From: Polyangium sp. 15x6
Lineage (GTDB): Bacteria; Myxococcota_A; Polyangia; Polyangiales; Polyangiaceae
Direction of reading: 5' to 3'
NCBI RefSeq assembly: GCF_029960785.1
Contig: NZ_JASBQE010000013.1
Location: 62,001-126,000, forward strand
Length of the DNA: 64,000 nucleotides
Shown: piece by piece, positions 23,829 through 31,541 of the stretch
Layout: the number at the start of each line of letters is the position of its first letter
Position numbering within the stretch: the first letter of the stretch is position 1
Notes under the pieces: generated by a model
Database searches by the model: none
Told to the model about the DNA's origin: nothing
Seen by the model: the letters and a program-made list of their open reading frames with translations, nothing else
Program-made: the position numbers and the translations under genes

Positions 23829-26012
23829 ATGCGCATTCGTTCGCACCTGCTCCTCCTCGCGTTCGGCGTCATCTTGCCGGTCGCGGCGTTCTCCGGGTAC
23901 CTGACGGCGCGGCTCGTCGAGCGCGAGCAACAGGCCATCGCGCAAGGCTCGATCGAGCGCCTACGCTCCACGATGAGCGCCATCGACGCGCAGGTGCAGG
24001 GCCAGATCACGGCGCTTTACGCGCTCGCCTCCCTGCGCGCGCTCGAGACCGGGGACATCGCGACGTACCACGAGGAAGCCGTTCGCGTCCTCCGCTCGCA
24101 GCCGGCCTGGATCAACGTGATCCTCGCGCGCCCCGACGGCGAGATCGTCGACAACGCGGTCGCCCCGGAGGCAGTGAAGAGCCACCGGTATCTGGTCGAG
24201 CCCGAAGTCGCGCTGCGCGCGGCGACCACGCGCGCGCCGGCGATCGGCTCCATGGTCACGTCGCCCTCCGTGAAAACGCGAGGCGTCAACGTCGTCGTGC
24301 CCGTGCTCTACGACGGCCAGGTCCGGTACGTCCTCCTCGCTTTCATCAAGCCCGAGTTTTTCCTCACGCCGATCGAAAAACAGCGAATCAGTCAGGGCTG
24401 GGTCAGCGGGCTCATCGATTCCCACGGGACGTTCATCGCGCGCGTCCCGGCCATTTCAAAGGAAAAAGCAGGCGGACCGTTCCTCGCGGCGGTCGCCCGC
24501 GCGCCCGAAGGGTGGTATCGCGGCCCGACCACGGAAGGATACGACGCGTACACGGCCCACATCACCTCGGGGTTCACGAACTGGAGCATCGGGCTCGGCA
24601 TTCCGGCCGAAGAGGTGCTGAGCGGCGCGAGACGCACGGGGTGGGCGGTGGGCGGCGGCATTGCGAGCTCGCTCGCCCTGGCCTCCCTCCTCGCATTGTG
24701 GCTCGGCCGGCGCGTATCGCGGCCCATCGTCGCGCTCGCACGGGCGGCGCCTGCCATTGCGACGGGCACGACCATGGACATGCGCGGCATGGAGCACGTC
24801 GCCGAAGTCCGCACCGTCGCCCTCGCGCTGAACGAGGCGGCGGCGGTCGTGCGCGAGCGCCAGGCGCTGCTCGAACGCGAAAAACGAGCGCTGCAGGAGG
24901 CCGACCGCGCGAAGGACGAATTCATCGCCATGATGAGCCACGAGCTCCGAAACCCGCTCGCGGCGCTCACCTCCGCCAGCCACCTCCTCGACGCGGTCGA
25001 TCCGCAGCACCCCGCGGCGAAGCATGCCCGCGAGGTCATCAAGCGCCAGACCAAGCATACGGCGCGGCTCGTGGAGGACCTGCTCGACGTCAGCCGCATC
25101 GTCATGGGCAAGGCCCACCTCCAGCCGGAGGTATTCAACCTCGCCGACGCGGCGTCCGCGGTCCTTCAAACGTGGCGCTCCTCGGGTCGGTTCGAGCATC
25201 ACCGCGTCACGCTGCACGCGGAGGCCACGTGGATCCGGGCCGATCGTTCCCGCGTCGAGCAGATCCTCTCGAACCTCCTCGACAATGCGCTCAAGTTCAG
25301 CCCGAAAGGCTCCGCCATCGACGTGCGGGCCGAGAGCGACGAGATTGGCGCCGTGCTCGAGGTCGCCGATCAGGGGCCGGGGCTCTCGGCCGAGATGATG
25401 GCGCACGTCTTCGATCTTTTCGTGCAAGGCGCGCAAGGCCTCGCCCGCAAATCCGGGGGCATGGGGATCGGGCTTGCCCTGGTGAAAAAACTCGCCGAGC
25501 TCCAGGGCGGGAGCGTCTCCGTCGCGAGCGAGGGCGAGGATCGCGGCGCCGTCTTCACCGTGCGTTTTCCTCGGGTCCCGGCGCCCACGACGACGGCCGC
25601 CTCGCCGCGCGCGCCGAAAGCGATCACTCCCCGGAAAATCCTGCTCATCGATGACAACGACGACATGCGAAAGACGCTCGCCACGTCGCTATCGATGCAG
25701 GGCCACGAGGTGTGTGAAGCCGCGGATGGAAAGGCCGGCGTCGAGCTCGCCGGCAGCGCCGCGCTCGACGTCGCGATCGTCGACGTCGGGCTCCCCGAGA
25801 TCGATGGATACGAAGTGGCGAGGCAGCTCCGGGCCAAGCCGTCGACGCGCCACCTCGGCCTCGTGGCGCTCACCGGATATGGTCAGCTCGAGGACAAGCG
25901 CAAGGCCATCGAGGCGGGATTCGACGAGCATTTGACGAAGCCCGTCGATCTGGAGGCGCTGGAAGAGGCCATTGCATTCGCGGCCTCGCGCGACCGGCCT
26001 CCGCGCGCCTGA
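23829..26012 (+). CDS. Membrane-bound hybrid histidine kinase with receiver domain
   Basis: A 727-residue sensor. A transmembrane helix near 7-27 and a second near 275-297 flank an extracytoplasmic region of about 240 residues that looks like a double-Cache sensor (INVILARPDGEIVDN; GLIDSHGTFIAR). After a HAMP-like linker come the dimerisation helix with His371 (MMSHELRNPLAAL), an ATP-binding domain (NLLDNALKF; GMGIGLALV) and a receiver with Asp608-Asp609, phospho-acceptor Asp652 (VDVGLPEIDG) and a conserved Lys (LTKPVD). There is no DNA-binding output. The two genes before it encode exported proteins and are likely co-expressed. Ligand unknown. Confidence 0.92.
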   Translation: MRIRSHLLLLAFGVILPVAAFSGYLTARLVEREQQAIAQGSIERLRSTMSAIDAQVQGQITALYALASLRALETGDIATYHEEAVRVLRSQPAWINVILARPDGEIVDNAVAPEAVKSHRYLVEPEVALRAATTRAPAIGSMVTSPSVKTRGVNVVVPVLYDGQVRYVLLAFIKPEFFLTPIEKQRISQGWVSGLIDSHGTFIARVPAISKEKAGGPFLAAVARAPEGWYRGPTTEGYDAYTAHITSGFTNWSIGLGIPAEEVLSGARRTGWAVGGGIASSLALASLLALWLGRRVSRPIVALARAAPAIATGTTMDMRGMEHVAEVRTVALALNEAAAVVRERQALLEREKRALQEADRAKDEFIAMMSHELRNPLAALTSASHLLDAVDPQHPAAKHAREVIKRQTKHTARLVEDLLDVSRIVMGKAHLQPEVFNLADAASAVLQTWRSSGRFEHHRVTLHAEATWIRADRSRVEQILSNLLDNALKFSPKGSAIDVRAESDEIGAVLEVADQGPGLSAEMMAHVFDLFVQGAQGLARKSGGMGIGLALVKKLAELQGGSVSVASEGEDRGAVFTVRFPRVPAPTTTAASPRAPKAITPRKILLIDDNDDMRKTLATSLSMQGHEVCEAADGKAGVELAGSAALDVAIVDVGLPEIDGYEVARQLRAKPSTRHLGLVALTGYGQLEDKRKAIEAGFDEHLTKPVDLEALEEAIAFAASRDRPPRA

Positions 26013-26344
26013 GCCCTTCGCAGAGGTGCGTCCACGTCGCCATGCGCTGGTCACGCGCGTGACCGGGGTACCCACGCGAGCCGGTCGATCCGCGGACGAG
26101 GTCGCGGGGATTCCTTTCGGATGGGCGCAACTTGCAATGTCCCCGAAGCGGAATAAAGTCCCGGTTCGCGCGCGCGTTGGCCCAGCCACGGCGTGACGCT
26201 GCAATACGAAGGGTCGAGGTGTGCGATTCGCACCGCGTCGCCACGGACGTGCGCGCGTGCGGCGCTCCCGACGCAATGGCCATGTCGCCGTCGTATTTCC
26301 GATCGGCGGCCGTACACCCTTTTCATGTCCCGGAAGGAATCGAC
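26013..26344. other. Intergenic region before the subtilase gene
   Basis: No gene is apparent in 332 bases. The GC content is slightly lower near 26130-26160. The region must carry the subtilase promoter; I cannot place -35 and -10 boxes with confidence. A GGAAGGA ribosome site at 26332-26338 belongs to the subtilase. Confidence 0.45.
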
Positions 26345-27991
26345 ATGACGCAGAAGCTCCGTTCTTCGTTCGCACTCGTTCTTGTTTCGCTCGGCCTCGC
26401 CGCTTGCGCCATGGGCGCGGACGAGCGCGGGACGGACGTGGGGGCGGCTCCGGCCACCCTCTCCGCGGACGGCCGGTACATCATCAAATTCAAGGATTAC
26501 TCGCGCCGTGCTGCGTCCATCGCGGCCGCGGGCGGCAGGGTCGCGCGGGAGCTGCCCGAGCAGTCGGCGAGCGCCGTGTACCTGCCCGACGCGGCGGTCC
26601 GCGCCTTGACGAACAACCCGAACGTCGAATACGTCGAGGTCGATCCGCGCCGCGAGCTTTACGGCCAGACGACGCCGTATGGCATTACGATGGTGCAGGC
26701 GACCGATCCTGCCTTCACGGATTCGATCGGGGCGAACACGAGCGTGACGACCAAGGTCTGCGTGATCGACTCGGGCTTCCACGCCGGCCACGCCGATCTC
26801 CAGGGCCTGCCCGTCTCGGGGCAAAGTGGCACGTCGTGGAACACGGATAGCTGCGGACACGGCACGCACGTCGCGGGTACGATCGCCGCGGTGAACAACG
26901 ACGAGGGCGTCGTCGGCGTCGTGCCGAGCAACGTCTCGCTCCACATCGTCAAGGTCTTCGACGGCGCCAGTTGCGCCTGGTCGTACGCCTCCAATCTCGT
27001 GGGCGCGCTGAGCGAATGCCGCAGCGCGGGCGCGAAGGTCGTGAGCATGAGCCTCGGCGGCGGCCTCTCCAGCAAGACGGAAAAGACCGCGTTCGACGAC
27101 GCCAATGCTGCGGGCGTCCTCAGCGTCGCGGCGGCGGGCAACGGCGGCAACAACAAGATCGCGTACCCGGCGGGGTATGCGTCGGTCATGTCCGTGGCGG
27201 CCATCGATTCGGCGAAGGGCAAGGCGACCTTCTCGCAATCCAATGCCGACGTCGAGATCGCGGCGCCGGGCGTGCAAGTCCTCTCGACCGTTCCGTGGAC
27301 GACGCCGACCCTCACCGTGGAATCGAGCGTCTACGCGGGCCGGCTCGTCGAGGGCGCGGCGCAACAATTGGTCTCGGGCGCGCTCGTCGATGGCGGCTGG
27401 TGTGATTCGGCCGGCGCGTGGTCGGGCAAGACCGTGGTTTGTCAGCGGGGCATGATCAGCTTCGCGGACAAGGTCAACAACGTGAATGCCGGCGGCGGCG
27501 TGGGCGCGGTCATTTACAACAACATCACCGGCGGCTTCGCGGGCACGCTCGGGCCGGGCATCACGAGCCCGATCCCAGCCATCAGCCTGAGCCTCGAGGA
27601 TGGCCAGGCCATCGTCGCGAGCTCGCTCGACGCGACCGGCACGCTGAATACGGTTCAGACGATGCCGGGCACAGGCTACGAAGCGTGGGACGGCACCTCG
27701 ATGGCGACGCCGCACGTCTCGGCCGTCGCGGCGCTCATCTGGAGCCGGAAGCCGGCGGCGACGAACAACGACGTCCGCAATGCCCTCACCTCGACGGCGG
27801 AGGACCTCGGCGCGGCCGGCCGCGACGTGAATTTTGGCTTCGGCCTCGTGCGCGCGAAGAACGCGCTCGACGCCCTGCTCGGCGGCAGCGGTGGCGGGCC
27901 CACCTGCGGCACGTCCGGCGCGACCTGCGCGGCCGGCTCGGATTGCTGCTCGGGCACCTGCGGCGTCAAGGGCAAGAAGGTCTGCAAGTGA
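26345..27991 (+). CDS. Secreted subtilisin-like serine protease (S8) with PA insert and Cys-rich tail
   Basis: A 548-residue exported protease. Order: signal peptide with lipobox-like LGLAAC (Cys21); I9 inhibitor-type propeptide at about 44-100 (YIIKFKDYS to VEYVEVDP); catalytic domain with Asp142 (VCVIDSGF), His172 (CGHGTHVAGT) and Ser452 (GTSMATPHVSA); an inserted PA-like domain at about 320-435 between His and Ser, which often binds substrate; and a 28-residue tail with eight Cys (SDCCSGTCG). The tail resembles Cys-rich modules on another lipoprotein near 53.1 kb and may hold the enzyme at the surface. A role in predation or nutrient release is plausible but inferred. A strong hairpin follows the stop. 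Confidence 0.94.
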   Translation: MTQKLRSSFALVLVSLGLAACAMGADERGTDVGAAPATLSADGRYIIKFKDYSRRAASIAAAGGRVARELPEQSASAVYLPDAAVRALTNNPNVEYVEVDPRRELYGQTTPYGITMVQATDPAFTDSIGANTSVTTKVCVIDSGFHAGHADLQGLPVSGQSGTSWNTDSCGHGTHVAGTIAAVNNDEGVVGVVPSNVSLHIVKVFDGASCAWSYASNLVGALSECRSAGAKVVSMSLGGGLSSKTEKTAFDDANAAGVLSVAAAGNGGNNKIAYPAGYASVMSVAAIDSAKGKATFSQSNADVEIAAPGVQVLSTVPWTTPTLTVESSVYAGRLVEGAAQQLVSGALVDGGWCDSAGAWSGKTVVCQRGMISFADKVNNVNAGGGVGAVIYNNITGGFAGTLGPGITSPIPAISLSLEDGQAIVASSLDATGTLNTVQTMPGTGYEAWDGTSMATPHVSAVAALIWSRKPAATNNDVRNALTSTAEDLGAAGRDVNFGFGLVRAKNALDALLGGSGGGPTCGTSGATCAAGSDCCSGTCGVKGKKVCK

Positions 27992-28000
27992 ACCCCTGAA

Positions 28001-28031
28001 CAGCGGGGATCCGGCTCCCGGATCCCTGCTG
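28001..28031 (+). terminator. Strong hairpin after the subtilase gene
   Basis: CAGCGGGGATCCGG, loop CTC, CCGGATCCCTGCTG: a 14-nt stem with a single mismatch, ten bases past the stop. The following TTTC is the only T run. It lies just before repeat copy 2. Confidence 0.65.
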
Positions 28032-28047
28032 GGCTTTCAGCTGGGGC

Positions 28048-28364
28048 CGCCGCGCCGGGGCGCCGCCCCGGACCCCGCGGGGGCTATCCGCCCCTCGACC
28101 CGGACCAGGGCAAGCCCTGGACTCGAGGTGGAAGAACTGCGCGGTGCGCAGTTCTTCCAACGGGCCCGTTGGACCGCGTTGCCCGTCGAAAGGGTAGCGC
28201 GGCTGTCTTGATGGGCAGGGGCGCTCGCCAGTCTTGACTCGGCCTGTGCGATGAACTGCGCGGAGCGCAGTTCATCGTCCCGGGTCCAGCGCTTGCGCTG
28301 GTCCGGGTGCAGGGGCGGATAGCCCCTGCTGGGGTCTGGGGCAACGCCCCAGCGAAACGGCTCC
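28048..28364 (+). repeat. Dispersed two-hairpin (BIME-like) repeat, copy 2
   Basis: Same element as at 3.2-3.5 kb, here in A-to-B order: hairpin A with loop GGT at 28130-28158 and hairpin B with loop GGA at 28250-28276. The hairpin stems are identical to the other copies while the three-base loops differ. It fills the gap between two convergent genes and ends 13 bases before the PmbA stop. Confidence 0.85.
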
Positions 28365-28377
28365 AGATGAGACCAAT

Positions 28378-29706
28378 TCAGGTCCCTGCGACTTGCAGGC
28401 CGTCGAAGACGAGCGTGGGGGCGCGGCCCGAGGAGTAGACGAAAGGATCGTTCCCGACGGCGATGAGACGCTTCCACACGTCGACGTGGCGACCGGCGAT
28501 GTTCATCTCGGCGATCGGCTCGGCGATCTTGCCGCCGCGGATCACGAAGCCCTGCACGCCGAGCGAGAAATCGCCGGTCGCGTCGTTCGAGTTCCCGCCG
28601 AGGAACGACGTGACGAGGAGGCCATCCTTCACGTCGAGCGCGAGCGCGGCCTGCGTCTTCGTGCCGAGCTTCCAGGCGAGGTTCGTCGAGCTGCCCGTGG
28701 TCGGGGCCATGCTGAGCTTCTTGCCGTAATACGTGTCGATGTAGTGGTTCTTGAGGACGCCCTTCTCGAACATGGGCAATCGCCGCGCGGCCATGCCCTC
28801 GCTGTCGAACGGCCGCGTGCCGAGCCCCTTCGGCAGGAGCGGATCGTCCGCGAAATCCAGTTTGTCGCTGCCGAACGGTTTGCCCACGAACCCTTCCAGG
28901 AACGAGCGCTTCTGCTGCAGCGCGGCGCCGCTGAGCGGGCGGAGCAGGTAACTCACGAAGCGGCCCGCGGCGCGGTTGTCGATGATCACCGGCATCACGG
29001 CCGAGGGGCCCTTCTTGGAGCCGCGCCGCGCGAGCGCCCGCTCGGTCGCGCGGCGACCCACGGAGGCCGCGTCGGGCAGGTCCGCGTACATCCGCACATA
29101 GGCGTACTCGCCCTCCTCGGGCCGCCGACCGTCGTCGTCCTTGATGCTCACGTCGGCCGAGATCGAGAACTCCGTGCCCGCGAAGCTCGCTTCGAGCCCA
29201 TTCGAATGCACCTGCGTCGTCTCGTGCCGCGCATGGTAGCCATTCGTGGTGACGCTCAGGATCGCCTCGCTCCCCTTGACGGACCGCGCCGCCTCTTCCA
29301 TGCCCTGCGCCGTGCGGCGCAGATCGAGCGCGGTGATGCTCTCGATTCGTGGATCGGCGATCGACAGCCCCTCTGGCGTCGCCTTCGAATAAAGCGCGGG
29401 ATCCGGCAGGCTCCGGTGCGGATCCTTCGCGAGCGTGCGCGTGAGGCCGATGGCGTTGTCCAGGAACGACGCGAGGCCCTCGGGGCGCAGATCACTCGTC
29501 GAGCAGACCGCGTACCGCCCGTCGACGAAGAGCCGGACGTCGAGCCCGCGGCTCGTCGCCTCCGTGATCTTCTCGAGCTTGCCGTCGCGCCACGTGACGT
29601 CGACCTCCCGCTTCACCCGCGCGACGGCCGCTACGTCCGTCGCGCCTTTTTGTTTGGCAAGAGAAACAGCGTTCCTGGCGATCTCCAGCATGGCTTCGTT
29701 CGTCAT
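28378..29706 (-). CDS. pmbA: PmbA/TldE-type partner of TldD
   Basis: A 442-residue protein of the TldD/PmbA family. It lacks the HExxxH metal-binding motif of TldD, as expected for the non-catalytic partner (PmbA, also called TldE). In E. coli TldD and PmbA form a metalloprotease that trims peptides such as microcin B17 leader and degrades CcdA. It follows the TldD gene by nine bases on the same strand, so they form an operon. No signal peptide is present (MTNEAMLEIARNAVSLAKQK), in contrast with its partner. Confidence 0.92.
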   Translation of the reverse strand: MTNEAMLEIARNAVSLAKQKGATDVAAVARVKREVDVTWRDGKLEKITEATSRGLDVRLFVDGRYAVCSTSDLRPEGLASFLDNAIGLTRTLAKDPHRSLPDPALYSKATPEGLSIADPRIESITALDLRRTAQGMEEAARSVKGSEAILSVTTNGYHARHETTQVHSNGLEASFAGTEFSISADVSIKDDDGRRPEEGEYAYVRMYADLPDAASVGRRATERALARRGSKKGPSAVMPVIIDNRAAGRFVSYLLRPLSGAALQQKRSFLEGFVGKPFGSDKLDFADDPLLPKGLGTRPFDSEGMAARRLPMFEKGVLKNHYIDTYYGKKLSMAPTTGSSTNLAWKLGTKTQAALALDVKDGLLVTSFLGGNSNDATGDFSLGVQGFVIRGGKIAEPIAEMNIAGRHVDVWKRLIAVGNDPFVYSSGRAPTLVFDGLQVAGT

Positions 29707-29715
29707 GACGCTCCC

Positions 29716-31308
29716 TCAGCCCTTCCCGCTCGGCTTGTCGCCCTGGCCGCCCACCGTGATCGAGGAGACGCGCACCGTCGGGATGCCCTGCGAGACGGGC
29801 ACGCTCTGCACGTCCTTGCCGCAGGTCCAGCCGCCCTCGTCGATGACGAGGTCCTTGCCCACCATGTCGATGCGCTCGAGCACCTTGGGGCCGTTGCCGA
29901 TGATGTTCACGTCCTTGATCGGCCGCGTCAGCTTGCCGTCCTCGATGAGGAAGCCGTTCTTCACGTAAAACGTGAAATCGCCGGCGCCGATCTGGACCTG
30001 GCCGTTGGAAAAACTCTGGCAGTAGATGCCACGCTTGACCGACGCCAGGATCTCGTCGTGCTCGTGCGGCCCGGGCAGCATGTACGTCGCGCGCATGCGC
30101 GGCATCGGCGGGTGCTGGTAGCTCTGCCGCCGGCCGTTGCCCGTGGGCTTCAGGCCGTAGTGCTTCGCCGAGATGGAGTCGTGCATGTACGTCGCGAGGA
30201 TGCCCCGATCGACAAGCGTCGTCGTGCCCGCCGGGTTGCCCTCGTCGTCGACGTTGATCGCGCCGCGCGCGTAAGGCTGTGCCGCGTCGTCGACGATGTT
30301 CACGAAGGGCTTCGCGATCGGCTTGCCGATCTTGTCCGCGTAGATCGAGGTGCCCTTGCGATTGAAATCGGCCTCCATGCCGTGGCCGATCGCCTCGTGC
30401 AGGAGGATGCCCGACGAGCCGGCCGCGAGCACCACGGGCATCTCCCCGGCCGGCGCCGGGACCGCGTCGAAGAGCACGGTCGTCCGCGCGACCGCCTCGC
30501 GCACCACGCGACCCACGGTCTCGGCCGAATAAAAATCGAACCCCCGCCGGCCCGCCACGTTGTAGCCGTTCGTCTCCTTGCGGCCGCCTTGCTCGGCGAC
30601 GCACGAGACGTAGAGCGTGGTCATCGGCTGGAAATCCTCGACGAGCCGCCCCTGGCTGTCGGCGATGAGGATCGCGCCCGCCTCGTCCATGAAGGCGACG
30701 CTGACCTTCTTGATGCGGCCATCCGCCTTGAAGATCGCCGCGTTCACGCCGTCGAGGATCGGGAGCTTCTGCGCGGGCTTGATGCCGTCCCAGGGCACGT
30801 CGAGCGCGTACCTTTGCGGCAGCGCCGACCCGACCGCGAACGCCGTGGGCCCGGGCCGTGCCGGCCCGTCCGCGACCGCCGCCGCCGTCTGCGCCGCGCG
30901 CTTGATCGCCTCGCGCGTGAGCTCCTCCGTGTACGCGTAGCCCGTCTGATCGCCGCGCACCACGCGCACGCCCACGCCGAGCTCGACGCGCGTGTACGCG
31001 CGGTTCACCTCGCCGTCTTCGAGCTGCAATCCATTCGTGACGCGGTGCTGGAAGAAGAGGTCGGCGTGATCGGCGCCGCGCGAGAGCGCCTCCGCGAGCG
31101 CGTCCCGGATCATCCCCTCGTCCACGCCGAACCGGCTGAAATACGAGACCCGCGGCGCGTCGGCCGAGGGCACGGCCGCGGCCATGGTCGGCTTTTCGAG
31201 CGCCTGCCCCGCGCAGCCGAGCAGGAACCCGCTCGCCGAGGCCGCCGCGATGCTCGATGCTCCCATCTCGATGAATTGCCTCCGGTTCAGGCGAAGATCG
31301 TGGCCCAT
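29716..31308 (-). CDS. tldD: TldD-type metalloprotease with Tat signal and lipobox
   Basis: A 530-residue catalytic member of the TldD/PmbA family: His304-Glu305-x-x-x-His309 (HEAIGH), and the conserved Cys near the C-terminus in WTCGKDVQSVP that fits a further metal ligand. Unusually, the chain begins with a twin-arginine signal (LNRRQFIEM, Arg9-Arg10) followed by a hydrophobic stretch and LLGC (Cys32), so it should leave the cytoplasm folded and be lipidated. E. coli TldD is cytoplasmic. The start ATG has GGAG nine bases before it; the frame stays open upstream but without this signal. PmbA follows at once. Confidence 0.92.
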   Translation of the reverse strand: MGHDLRLNRRQFIEMGASSIAAASASGFLLGCAGQALEKPTMAAAVPSADAPRVSYFSRFGVDEGMIRDALAEALSRGADHADLFFQHRVTNGLQLEDGEVNRAYTRVELGVGVRVVRGDQTGYAYTEELTREAIKRAAQTAAAVADGPARPGPTAFAVGSALPQRYALDVPWDGIKPAQKLPILDGVNAAIFKADGRIKKVSVAFMDEAGAILIADSQGRLVEDFQPMTTLYVSCVAEQGGRKETNGYNVAGRRGFDFYSAETVGRVVREAVARTTVLFDAVPAPAGEMPVVLAAGSSGILLHEAIGHGMEADFNRKGTSIYADKIGKPIAKPFVNIVDDAAQPYARGAINVDDEGNPAGTTTLVDRGILATYMHDSISAKHYGLKPTGNGRRQSYQHPPMPRMRATYMLPGPHEHDEILASVKRGIYCQSFSNGQVQIGAGDFTFYVKNGFLIEDGKLTRPIKDVNIIGNGPKVLERIDMVGKDLVIDEGGWTCGKDVQSVPVSQGIPTVRVSSITVGGQGDKPSGKG

Positions 31309-31541
31309 CGTTCGAGCTCCAGGTGAAAGTACGGTCACGACGATACACTGACGTCCACACGCGAGCACGCGGATTCAACAGGCGAGCCGCGTTCCGACGT
31401 CTCCGTCCGGGTGGTTCGTCCGGGAACTTCGATCCATAAAGTCATGCCGCAGCGCGGCACGGCCTGCTGCTTGCAACCAATGCCGTGCCGTGGTCTACAG
31501 CGTCGTACCATCTAGCGGGTAGACGCTCCGGGACGACGCGT

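Noticed and set aside
28393-31326. A 977-residue rightward open frame
   Set aside because: It is antisense to tldD and pmbA, which have clear family motifs.
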